Shown one piece after another: positions 17,339-25,347 of a DNA stretch of 64,000 bases (position 1 is the first letter of the stretch; each line of letters starts with the position of its first letter). The notes beneath the pieces are model-generated. The model saw only the letters and a list, made by a program, of their open reading frames with translations. It had not been told where the DNA came from and made no database searches. Made by a program: the position numbers and the translations under genes. The DNA is from Rheinheimera pacifica (lineage in GTDB: Bacteria > Pseudomonadota > Gammaproteobacteria > Enterobacterales > Alteromonadaceae), in NCBI RefSeq assembly GCF_024809855.1, contig NZ_JANUEM010000017.1:1-64000 (forward strand), given 5' to 3'.

Positions 17339-17881
17339 TTAATCTGTTATTTTTACCACGTTAATCTGCTTTAACCACCGTACATGGCGTGGACCGGTAC
17401 GGGTATCCTTGCTTGATACCAACGCAATCCGTCCTTCAAAGTCGTTCAAAGGCAAACCGTCCTTTTCAAAGAACACCAACACCCCCTCTCCCAGTTCAGA
17501 GTTGAATAACTCGTTCCAAGAGAATACTGCTTTATAATCATCGCTGGCGGTGGCGATAATCACGACTTTTTTTAGCTCGTTATGCTCACGGGAAATAATC
17601 TTTGCTTTAGCCAAGATATCGCGCAACAGCACCCCTTTAAAGTGCTCTAGTTGGCCTTTATTAGCGCCTGACTGACAAATCAGAGGAAAGTTTCCTCCCT
17701 GATGCAAGCTAAACTCCGCGGCCAATTGTGCAACGGTTAATTGCAATGGCTGTTCGATATGACCCGTGACCTGTAGCGTGTGAGTAACAAAATTGGCATA
17801 CGGCGACTCCGTTGCCACAGCAGCTGGCTGTAAGCAAAATAAACACCAACTCAACAACCCCATTTTGATTAAAAATTGCAT
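17339..17881 (-). CDS. Periplasmic sulfite-oxidase-fold (molybdopterin-binding-like) protein
   Basis: This 180-aa exported protein (signal peptide MQFLIKMGLLSWCLFCLQPAAVA) resembles the molybdopterin-binding domain of sulfite oxidase/YedY-type enzymes. The beta-rich start TLQVTGHIEQPLQLTVAQL is followed by LICQSGANKG, where the Cys is in the place of the Mo-ligating cysteine. Then come HFKGVLLRDILAKA, a DDYKAVFSWNELF motif and GRIALVSSKDTRTGPRHVRWLKQI. It is shorter than complete enzymes. It is 15 bp downstream of the TonB receptor and upstream of modA, so a part in molybdenum handling is more likely than a stand-alone enzyme. That role is an inference. Confidence 0.7.
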   Translation of the reverse strand: MQFLIKMGLLSWCLFCLQPAAVATESPYANFVTHTLQVTGHIEQPLQLTVAQLAAEFSLHQGGNFPLICQSGANKGQLEHFKGVLLRDILAKAKIISREHNELKKVVIIATASDDYKAVFSWNELFNSELGEGVLVFFEKDGLPLNDFEGRIALVSSKDTRTGPRHVRWLKQINVVKITD

Positions 17882-17896
17882 TGCCTACACTCCTGT

Positions 17897-19891
17897 TTAA
17901 AACGAATAAAAAAGGTTAATAAACCAGCTACGACCCGCAGTCGGAAAGCCATCTGCTAACTCATAATATTTATCTGTTGCATTATTAAGACCTAGGCTAA
18001 GCTGCCAGTTAGCAGGTAGCTGATAATTGGCACTGAGGTTTAGCACTGTAAAGCCGGTCAGTTCACGTGTCGCTGACGCAAACCGTGAACTGTTATGCTC
18101 TGCTTGCAGTTGCAGTTGTAACTGCTGGGTTAGCAACCATTGGCTATGTAGCATCAGTTTATGGCGAGGAATATCCGTGATACGGTTATTTTGGTCAGTT
18201 TTATTGCGTAGCCGGGTGAAGGTGTAGTTGCCGCCCAAATGCCAGACCGGGCTTAATTGTGTCTGCCAGCCCAACTCTAAGCCCGATGTTTCTACCCGGC
18301 CAATGTTCTGCATTTGCGACAAGGTACCGGAAACATCTGCCACCGCTTGAATTTTATCGTTGATATCGCTGTAAAACAGAGCTATTTCCAGCACACTGTT
18401 TTCTGCTAAATGCTGCTGGTAGCCCAGTTCATAGTTTATCGCTTGCTCTGCTTCCAGTTGCGGGTTTTCAATAAAGCGGCCCAAACGCTGTGAATAACGA
18501 TCCTTAAGGCTGGGCAATCTGGTTTTTGCCGCCACAGTAGCATAAAGCCGTGCGTCAGCTGACAAACTGTAAAACAGCCCCACCTGAGTATCAGTAGCAG
18601 TTTTCTTGCCGGGTAACGAGTACGGATTACCAAGGTTAAATACACTGTCTGGTTTTAATTGATGGTGCGATACCCCAACGGCCAGTACTGTCGCATCAGT
18701 TAATTGGATATTATCTTCAGCAGCAATTGACCATAGCGTATCTTTGTATTCGGTATTTCGTGTACCAGCTGCGTCCAGCTCCAGGTGACGTTCAGTTTTA
18801 ATATGGCTAACCAAACGAAGATGATGATCAGTAAAACGCAGGGACTCCAACAAAATAGAGCCGCCACCGGTAGTATCTTTATAAATACTGCGGCCGCTAC
18901 CCACACTACCAGAACCACTGGTTTTAAGCTCACTGTAACTGGCATCGGTAAATGAGTTCACCTCATTGCTGTATTTGTCATGATATAGTCGGACGGTCAG
19001 CTTTTCCGTTTCTCCCAGCCGGTTTCGACTCACCAGATAAACCCCTTCTTTATCCCAGTACGGCCACTGCCAAAATCGTGCATATGCCGGATCAGTCGAT
19101 GGCGGTTGTCCCTTCTCACCTTGCTGCCGGTATACACTTAGCAGATGTTCTTCACCTTCCGCTGGCAAATAGCCCAACTTGAAAGACAGCTTATTGTCTT
19201 TATAGTAACCATTGTTACGTAAACCGCCGTTTTCTGTCGCTGTTGCACCAAAATCATCTGACAATTTAAAACCGTCACTGTCGATGTAGGACGCACCAGC
19301 CTGCAGGTACCATTTATTTTGCCGTATACCAATATTGGTTGCGGCTTTGTACTGATTCGCACTTCCGGCACCCAGTGATAGATCGGCTTCAAAAGGTTCA
19401 GATGGCTTGCGTGAAATAAGATTAATGGCACCACCCAGGGTATTGGGCCCATAAGCTACCGAGCTAAATCCCTTAGTTACCTGAATAGCAGCCAGATCTG
19501 CGGTGGTAAAACGGTTAAAATCAATGTATCCATCGTAAGGTACGTACACCGGAATTCCATCGATGTATAACGGCACCTGCCTTGAATCAAAGCCGCGCAC
19601 ACTGACCATACTTTCATTACGGGAATTCTGGCTTAACGTCACACCAGACAATAAATTTAACGCATCTCCTACATTATTACGGTTAAACTGGCGTATTTGC
19701 CCAGCATCCAACGACGAAGCCACCTGATCATCCAGCCCTAAGCCAGACACCAGTCTGCTGCCCAGTACTACTATGGTTTCCAGTTCTGCATCAGTAGCAT
19801 TTTGCTCACTACTTAGCACCTGCCAGGATGACAAAAGCAAACCAATACTGATTGCTAATCTGGTTTTTGTCATACTGTATTCTCTGCCCAT
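17897..19891 (-). CDS. TonB-dependent outer-membrane receptor, probably ModE-regulated
   Basis: This 664-aa TonB-dependent transporter has a signal peptide, a TonB-box-like ETIVVLG, and a plug domain at ~35-150 (QFNRNNVGDALNLLSGV, VSVRGFDSRQVPLYIDGIPVY, VTKGFSSVAYGPNTLGGAINLISRKP). A 22-strand barrel follows, ending in a C-terminal Phe (INLFYSF). The substrate is not readable from sequence alone. It heads an apparent operon with the molybdopterin-fold protein and modABC and has a ModE-type palindrome 54 bp upstream. Outer-membrane uptake of molybdate, tungstate or a metallophore complex is the working inference. The start at 19891 has AGGAG at 7-nt spacing; the later Met at 19873 does not. 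Confidence 0.85.
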   Translation of the reverse strand: MGREYSMTKTRLAISIGLLLSSWQVLSSEQNATDAELETIVVLGSRLVSGLGLDDQVASSLDAGQIRQFNRNNVGDALNLLSGVTLSQNSRNESMVSVRGFDSRQVPLYIDGIPVYVPYDGYIDFNRFTTADLAAIQVTKGFSSVAYGPNTLGGAINLISRKPSEPFEADLSLGAGSANQYKAATNIGIRQNKWYLQAGASYIDSDGFKLSDDFGATATENGGLRNNGYYKDNKLSFKLGYLPAEGEEHLLSVYRQQGEKGQPPSTDPAYARFWQWPYWDKEGVYLVSRNRLGETEKLTVRLYHDKYSNEVNSFTDASYSELKTSGSGSVGSGRSIYKDTTGGGSILLESLRFTDHHLRLVSHIKTERHLELDAAGTRNTEYKDTLWSIAAEDNIQLTDATVLAVGVSHHQLKPDSVFNLGNPYSLPGKKTATDTQVGLFYSLSADARLYATVAAKTRLPSLKDRYSQRLGRFIENPQLEAEQAINYELGYQQHLAENSVLEIALFYSDINDKIQAVADVSGTLSQMQNIGRVETSGLELGWQTQLSPVWHLGGNYTFTRLRNKTDQNNRITDIPRHKLMLHSQWLLTQQLQLQLQAEHNSSRFASATRELTGFTVLNLSANYQLPANWQLSLGLNNATDKYYELADGFPTAGRSWFINLFYSF

Positions 19892-19944
19892 GACCTTACT
19901 CCTGTTCTGCTTGACAGCCTTGACTGATTTTCAACAAACCCTAC

Positions 19945-19968
19945 CGATATATACTCAGGTATATTGCG
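19945..19968 (-). promoter_or_regulatory. ModE-type operator ahead of the TonB receptor operon
   Basis: CGATATATA-N6-TATATTGCG is an imperfect palindrome that fits the ModE pattern CGnTATATA-N6-TATATAnCG at most positions. It lies 54-77 bp before the receptor start and 147 bp past the modE 3' end. By analogy with E. coli modABC, molybdate-loaded ModE would repress the operon here. No equally good site is seen directly ahead of modA. Confidence 0.65.
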
Positions 19969-20114
19969 AAAATGAGCATCAATGCACAACGCCACTGAGG
20001 GAGTACCCCCAGCAGTGCTTAACTACCCATTAAGGGCAAAATGACAAACACAAACTGAGCTAAAACGAAGAACAGAGGATGCAGTACCTTTGCGGTGCTG
20101 CAATTTGCCAGGTA

Positions 20115-20915
20115 CTACTCATCAACCCCGATAATGATGTGAGACGCCTTAATTAGCGCTTGCGCTCTATCACCTGGTTGAAACTGCAGCGCGTCGGCAC
20201 TCTGATTGGTAATAACTGCGGCCAGGGTATTACCGCCTGCCAGTTCCAGTGTCACCTCGCTGTTTACGGCACCAGGTGTTACCCGGCTTACCGTACCGGT
20301 GAACTGATTGCGGGCAGATGTCTGCAGTTCACCACTGTTTTTTGCCAAAATCACCCAACTGGATTTGATTAGCGCATAGACTTTTTTGCCTTGCGTTAAA
20401 GCCAGTTTTTCTACACTTTCTTTAGTGACAATTGCCACCAGCAAATCACCACCGCCAAGTTGCAATATCACCTCACAATTGACGGCGCCAAATTGCACAC
20501 TTTGCACCTCACCATAAAACGTATTGCGTGCACTGGTTTTCATCGAAAATCTCCTGAGTAAGTTGACGGTATGACCAAGTTCAGACTGATTAACCTGCTG
20601 CATAAACTGTTGTTGTAACTGCTGTACTTCGACAAAACGTTCAAGCAAAGCCTGACCGGCTGGTGTTAACTGAGCACCTCCACCGCCAGCACCGCCTTGT
20701 CGCAACAATACCAGCGGCTCGTCTGCCAGATTATTGAGAGCATCAATCCCATCCCAGGCAGCTTTGTAGGTAATACCAACCATTTTGGCCGCACCAGCTA
20801 TACTGCCGCAGTGAGAAATGGCCTGCAGCAGCGCCAGCCGCCGAGTTGATATATCACCTTGTGCACAGGTAAATTGTAAGGGTGCGATAAAATTACCAGA
20901 TAAATACTCCGCCAT
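20115..20915 (-). CDS. modE: Molybdate-responsive transcription regulator ModE
   Basis: ModE binds molybdate and controls mod and moa genes. The 266-aa product has the LysR-like winged helix at ~20-85 (GSIAGAAKMVGITYKAAWDGIDALNNL, LVLLRQGGAGGGGAQLT). Two MOP molybdate-binding modules follow, starting at TSARNTFYGEVQSV and TSARNQFTGTVSRV, the standard full-length form. It is encoded just upstream of the operon carrying its putative operator. Confidence 0.95.
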   Translation of the reverse strand: MAEYLSGNFIAPLQFTCAQGDISTRRLALLQAISHCGSIAGAAKMVGITYKAAWDGIDALNNLADEPLVLLRQGGAGGGGAQLTPAGQALLERFVEVQQLQQQFMQQVNQSELGHTVNLLRRFSMKTSARNTFYGEVQSVQFGAVNCEVILQLGGGDLLVAIVTKESVEKLALTQGKKVYALIKSSWVILAKNSGELQTSARNQFTGTVSRVTPGAVNSEVTLELAGGNTLAAVITNQSADALQFQPGDRAQALIKASHIIIGVDE

Positions 20916-21083
20916 ACCGAGATATCCTGATGATCAGTTGACGACAGAAAGTTAATAACTGCCGACATTGAGTTAAAGGTTGAAAAAATATCTATCATTC
21001 CTGCAAGCTGACGCAATCTAGCAGACATACCGCAATGCAGGTTGGCTTGTCGTAAAAACCAAAGTAGATCGTTTGCAGGGAGA

Positions 21084-22331
21084 TTAACGTAACAGTTCAG
21101 AAAACGGCAGTATGTTTACCGTTGCCCCCGCGGGTAAACTGTGACTGTCACGTGCCAGTACGATATAACAATTGGCGTTGGCAATGGAGCTAAGCATACC
21201 TGAGCTTTGCGCACCTAAGGTTTTTACTTTTAAACCGGTTTCGCTCTGCCAGTACCAGCCGCGCTGATAATCCATCCGGCCGGGTTGTTTTTTCAATGGC
21301 GCTTCGCACTCGGCGCTGAGCAATTTTGCTGGCTGAGCTGCAGTTTCACCGCTAAGTTTACGCAGCACTGGCTGTACTAACTGCTCCAGCGTTACCACTG
21401 CAGCGACTGGGTTACCCGGTAAGCCAAAAAACCAGCAGTTATTAAGCGCACCAAAAGCAAAGGGTTTACCCGGTTTTATCGCCACCTGCCAGAAGTTAAT
21501 CTGGCCCAGTTTATGTAAAATCTGCCGGGTATAATCGGCATCGCCCACCGAGACGCCAGCGCTGGTGATCAGTACATCGGCCTGTGCCATTGCCTGTTTA
21601 AACGCCTGCTCTATTGCCGCCGGATCGTCCGGCAATAAACCCAGATCAAGCACCTGAACGCCGAGACGCTGTAGCATAGCGGCGATAACATAGCGGTTGC
21701 TGTCATAAATATGGCCATCTGGCAGGCTTTGGCCCGGTGGCACTAATTCATCTCCGCTGGAAAAAATGGCTACTTTTAGCTGGCGCATTACTGTTACGCT
21801 GGCAAAACCCAACGACGCCAGCAAACCAAGATCTGCCGGGCGTAACTTATGGCCGGCAGCAAACACCTGTGCGCCTTTGCCGATATCTTCGCCAGCGCGG
21901 CGTACATGCTCGCCCGGCGTTGGCACCAGTTGACACAAAATCTGTTGCTGCAAATCGCTTTGTATAAGTTGCACCTGCTCCTGCATTACCACAGTATCCA
22001 GCCCCTTTGGCATAACCGCGCCGGTGGTAATACGCACACAGCTGCCAGACGGCACAGTGTCGGTAAAGGCATGACCAGCCAGCGCTACACCCGCCACATC
22101 TAGCGGCTGACCGGGAGCGACCTCTGCCGCACGCAGTGCATAACCGTCCATGGCAGCATTGTCGTAGCCAGGTACGTTAATACCGGAGCACAGCGGCTGC
22201 GCCAATACCCGCTCCAGTGCTTCAGTTAACGACACTGTTATGGTCTGCTGCAATGGTTGTACCTCGCTGAGCATCTGCAGTATCGCCTGCTCTGCGCTTA
22301 GCAGAGGCTTCTGGACGCGAGTGTCTTGCAT
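21084..22331 (-). CDS. moeA: Molybdopterin molybdenumtransferase MoeA
   Basis: MoeA inserts molybdenum into adenylylated molybdopterin. The product from MQDTRVQKPLLSAEQAI is 415 aa with the family motifs PGYDNAAMDGYALRA, IRTTGAVMP-like RITTGAVMPKGLDTVVMQEQ, GEDIGKG, IFSSGDEL, ITSAGVSVGDADYT and FGLPGNPVA. A longer frame to 22364 is possible. The ATG at 22331 overlaps the narL stop (TGATG) with GGGAG upstream, so narL-moeA are probably cotranscribed, an unusual pairing that links nitrate sensing to cofactor supply. Confidence 0.95.
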   Translation of the reverse strand: MQDTRVQKPLLSAEQAILQMLSEVQPLQQTITVSLTEALERVLAQPLCSGINVPGYDNAAMDGYALRAAEVAPGQPLDVAGVALAGHAFTDTVPSGSCVRITTGAVMPKGLDTVVMQEQVQLIQSDLQQQILCQLVPTPGEHVRRAGEDIGKGAQVFAAGHKLRPADLGLLASLGFASVTVMRQLKVAIFSSGDELVPPGQSLPDGHIYDSNRYVIAAMLQRLGVQVLDLGLLPDDPAAIEQAFKQAMAQADVLITSAGVSVGDADYTRQILHKLGQINFWQVAIKPGKPFAFGALNNCWFFGLPGNPVAAVVTLEQLVQPVLRKLSGETAAQPAKLLSAECEAPLKKQPGRMDYQRGWYWQSETGLKVKTLGAQSSGMLSSIANANCYIVLARDSHSLPAGATVNILPFSELLR

Positions 22332-22984
22332 CAGCTTTTGGCTCCCTGTTGGTTTACCATCCACACCGCAGCTTCTACCCGCGAGCGCAGACCAAGCTTT
22401 TTCAATAAGTGTTTTACATGCACCTTTACCGTACCGTCTGAGATATTCAGTTCGCGGGCGATCAGCTTATTGCTCAGACTTTTGGCGATAAAACTTAAAA
22501 TTTCGTGTTCGCGGTTAGTCAGGCTGTTAAGCTCAGCCGATGTTTTTACTGCCGGGCGACGTAATGCCGTGGCCAGAACCTGAGTAATGGCTTCACTTAG
22601 CACCATTTTTCCACTCAGCGCGCGCTTTATTTGCTCCAGCAATACTTCCGGATCGGCATCTTTTAGCAGGTAACCATCGGCGCCATTGCTGATCGCATTA
22701 ACGACATCTTCGTCGGCATCTGATACTGTCAGCATCACTATGCGCGAAGTTACGCCCTCGTCACGCATCTTCTTCAACGTGGCAATACCATCCATACCTT
22801 GCATATTTAAATCCAGGATAATCAGATCCGGATCCAACTCCACAGCCAACGGTATCGCCTCAATGCCGCTACCGGCTTCGGCAATAACTTCCAGTTCATC
22901 CTCCAACGCCAACAACTGCTTTAAACCTTTGCGCAGCAAAGGGTGATCATCTACCAGCATAATGCTGGATTTTTGCTCTGACAT
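22331..22984 (-). CDS. narL: Nitrate/nitrite response regulator NarL
   Basis: The 217-aa response regulator has a receiver domain (MLVDDHPLLRKGLKQLL; phospho-acceptor Asp in LIILDLNMQGMDG; LTVSDADEDV; LLKDA). The C-terminal LuxR-type helix-turn-helix is LTNREHEILSFIAKSLSNKLIARELNISDGTVKVHVKHLLKKL, spread over ~150-200. Sequence style and its genomic partner narX point to NarL, which activates narGHJI and narK under nitrate. It is separated from narX by narK and a small gene, and is divergent from narK. Confidence 0.92.
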   Translation of the reverse strand: MSEQKSSIMLVDDHPLLRKGLKQLLALEDELEVIAEAGSGIEAIPLAVELDPDLIILDLNMQGMDGIATLKKMRDEGVTSRIVMLTVSDADEDVVNAISNGADGYLLKDADPEVLLEQIKRALSGKMVLSEAITQVLATALRRPAVKTSAELNSLTNREHEILSFIAKSLSNKLIARELNISDGTVKVHVKHLLKKLGLRSRVEAAVWMVNQQGAKS

Positions 22985-23304
22985 GTCTTACTCCAAACCT
23001 ACCGTATTTCCGTATGAGTATTAGCTTATAACAAGGCAGAGCTAACTTTGATATAAATCAGTTAAATGACCGATAAGCCTATTCAGCTCTTTTACCAGCT
23101 ACTGCCTGCCATCAGCAACAAATGCACAATATATCTTTGATTTTTAATACAATAAAAAGCTCAACACTAAAAACTTACCACTTTGTAGGTACCTCCAACT
23201 ATCCCCACGCTGCTGCCAGCTAACTCCGAAGATACATTGTGACAATAAGTTCCGGCCTGCATAGTTTGGGCAATTTAGTTTGCTGTTTCTCACAGGAGTT
23301 TATT
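22985..23304. promoter_or_regulatory. narL/narK divergent regulatory region with FNR box
   Basis: This 320-bp gap carries an FNR-type box at 23048-23061 (TTGATATAAATCAG, one mismatch to TTGAT-N4-ATCAA). A NarL heptamer (TACTCAT, minus strand, 23014-23020) lies towards narL. The region is AT-rich near 23120-23170. The FNR box could serve narK, narL or both. The narK start is set by CAGGAG ahead of the ATG at 23305. Confidence 0.6.
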
Positions 23305-24921
23305 ATGTCAGACCTGAAAAAGTGGCAGCCGGAAGATGAACACTTCTGGCAAACCACAGGCCAACGCGTTGCCAACCGCAATCTGTGGATCTCTATCCCC
23401 AGCTTGTTGTGTGGCTTCGGTGTTTGGATGCTGTGGAGTATTGTTACGGTGCAAATGCTGAATGTCGGTTACCCGTTCAGCACCGCCGAGCTGTTTACCC
23501 TTACCGCTATAGCCGGCTTAACCGGTGCGACTTTACGTATTCCGTCCAGCTTCTTTGTACGCTTATGTGGTGGGCGCTATACGTTATTTCTCACCACCAG
23601 TTTACTGATGATACCGGCAGTGGGCACCGGGTTAGCGCTGCAAAGCATTGATACACCGCTATGGGTGTTTCAGCTGATGGCGTTGCTATCTGGCATTGGT
23701 GGCGGCAACTTTGCTTCGTCCATGTCCAACATTAGTTTCTTTTTCCCAAAAAAACAGCAGGGCTTAGCGCTGGGTTTAAACGCTGGCCTGGGTAATTTTG
23801 GTGTCACCACAGTGCAAATTCTGGTGCCCATTTTTATGTCGTATGGAGTCTTTACTCTACTGGGTGGCGGTGATCCTATGGTGCTGGCTAAGGCCAGTGG
23901 CACGGTAACCGGCATTATTCCCGCAGGCACTGCAACCTGGATCCAAAACGCCGGTTTTGCCTGGCTAATTACCTTAGTGCCACTGGCTTTTTTACTCTGG
24001 TTTGGCACCAATAATATCCACACCGAAGAAGTCACCCCCAAGCTGCCATCGGCCATAAAATCTTTCAGTATTATTCTGGCCATGCTCGGCATAGGTTTTG
24101 TGACTTCTATTGCCGGTTTATGGCTGATTTTACCGGCATCGGCTAATGGTTCAGGTTTTGGCATTCCAAAAGAAATTGTGCTTATAGCAGTATTGTTCGC
24201 CACTGTTTTCTTATTAAAACTCTTACCCGGTGCCATTCGTACCAGTTTGGACCGGCAATATAAGATTTTTAATAACAAGCACACCTGGGTAATGAGTGTA
24301 TTGTACGTAATGACCTTTGGCTCTTTTATCGGTTTCTCTGCAGCCTTTCCGTTATCTATTCAGGTCATTTTTGGCTACAGCCATATCATGGTGGATGGCG
24401 TTATGACGCACAGCACACCCAACCCAAATGGCCCCAGTGCATTAACCTACGCCTGGATCGCACCTTTTGTTGGCGCTTTAATTCGCCCGGTGGGTGGCTG
24501 GATAGCCGATAAACTTGGCGGTGCCTTTGTCACCCAGTTATGCTCAGTTGTGATGATATTGTGTGCTTTAGGCGCGGCTTACTATATGCAACGTGCCTAT
24601 CAAAGTGCGACACCGGAGCAGTACTTCGTACCTTTTTTCCTGATATTTTTAGGCTTATTTGCTGCCAGTGGTATTGGTAATGGTTCTACCTTCCGCACCA
24701 TTGCGGTGGTATTTCCCAAAGAACAAGCCGGCCCGGTTCTGGGCTGGACATCAGCGGTAGCAGCCTACGGTGCCTTTTACATACCACAGGTACTGGGAGA
24801 ACAAATAAAAGCCGCCACACCAGAGTATGCCATGGTAGGTTTTGCCATTTTCTATGGCTTGTGCCTGCTGATTAACTGGTTTTTTTACCTGAGAAAAAAC
24901 GGCGAGTTTTATAATCCTTAA
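23305..24921 (+). CDS. narK: Nitrate/nitrite antiporter NarK
   Basis: This MFS transporter of the NNP family exchanges external nitrate for internal nitrite across the inner membrane. The 538-aa product is close to E. coli NarK in its opening (DLKKWQPEDEHFWQTTGQRVANRNLWISIPSL). It has the conserved GIGGGNFASSMSNISFFFPKKQQGLALGLNAGLGN and IPSSFFVRLCGG (substrate Arg region). It is ~75 residues longer than the E. coli protein, mostly in mid-protein loops. An upstream frame to 23239 lacks an SD. It sits between narL and narX and probably belongs to the FNR/NarL regulon. Confidence 0.93.
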   Translation: MSDLKKWQPEDEHFWQTTGQRVANRNLWISIPSLLCGFGVWMLWSIVTVQMLNVGYPFSTAELFTLTAIAGLTGATLRIPSSFFVRLCGGRYTLFLTTSLLMIPAVGTGLALQSIDTPLWVFQLMALLSGIGGGNFASSMSNISFFFPKKQQGLALGLNAGLGNFGVTTVQILVPIFMSYGVFTLLGGGDPMVLAKASGTVTGIIPAGTATWIQNAGFAWLITLVPLAFLLWFGTNNIHTEEVTPKLPSAIKSFSIILAMLGIGFVTSIAGLWLILPASANGSGFGIPKEIVLIAVLFATVFLLKLLPGAIRTSLDRQYKIFNNKHTWVMSVLYVMTFGSFIGFSAAFPLSIQVIFGYSHIMVDGVMTHSTPNPNGPSALTYAWIAPFVGALIRPVGGWIADKLGGAFVTQLCSVVMILCALGAAYYMQRAYQSATPEQYFVPFFLIFLGLFAASGIGNGSTFRTIAVVFPKEQAGPVLGWTSAVAAYGAFYIPQVLGEQIKAATPEYAMVGFAIFYGLCLLINWFFYLRKNGEFYNP

Positions 24922-24931
24922 TCCCTGACAA

Positions 24932-24960
24932 AACAAAGGCGCATTTACTGCGCCTTTGTT
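24932..24960. terminator. Bidirectional terminator between narK and the minus-strand gene
   Basis: A perfect 12-bp stem (AACAAAGGCGCA at 24932-24943 and TGCGCCTTTGTT at 24949-24960) has a 5-nt loop. It lies in the 41-bp gap between convergent genes and can serve both, although its U-runs are interrupted by G. Confidence 0.75.
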
Positions 24961-24962
24961 GT

Positions 24963-25268
24963 TCATTTCTGCACTAAATTACTCACGTTCTTACAACTTT
25001 GCTCCAGCTCAGTTAAACATCCTTGTAACCGTTGAATATTCTGTGCAAATTGCTGCTGTATAAATAACTGCTTTGCTTCTGCAGACGGTAGCAGCTTTAA
25101 GCGTTGCTCAGTGACAAACTGGTACTGCAACAGAGAGCGGTGGTTAGCATCATTGCTCTGCCGCTCAATAAGCTGCTGCCGTAACAGCTCCGCTTTTTCA
25201 GGATACTGCTTACACAGCTGTATCAGTTGATTAAAATCGGTAAAGTTATACTCTTGTACTTCAGACAT
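24963..25268 (-). CDS. Small DUF3135-like protein of unknown function
   Basis: This is a 101-aa soluble, mostly helical, Gln/Leu-rich protein with two cysteines in the C-terminal third (GCLTELEQSCKN). The layout (FTDFNQLIQLCKQYPEKAELLRQQLIE at the start, then a long helix) resembles the DUF3135 family of small gammaproteobacterial proteins; I hold this loosely. It is 79 bp downstream of narX on the same strand and so may be cotranscribed with the sensor. The ATG at 25268 has GGGAGGG upstream; longer frames begin with TTG. No function is assigned. Confidence 0.6.
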   Translation of the reverse strand: MSEVQEYNFTDFNQLIQLCKQYPEKAELLRQQLIERQSNDANHRSLLQYQFVTEQRLKLLPSAEAKQLFIQQQFAQNIQRLQGCLTELEQSCKNVSNLVQK

Positions 25269-25347
25269 CACTGTTTCCCTCCCCAAAGCGGTTAATAGCC
25301 TTAGCTTGTGGCAACAACGTTGTTGAAGCTATACCCATTAAGTAATA

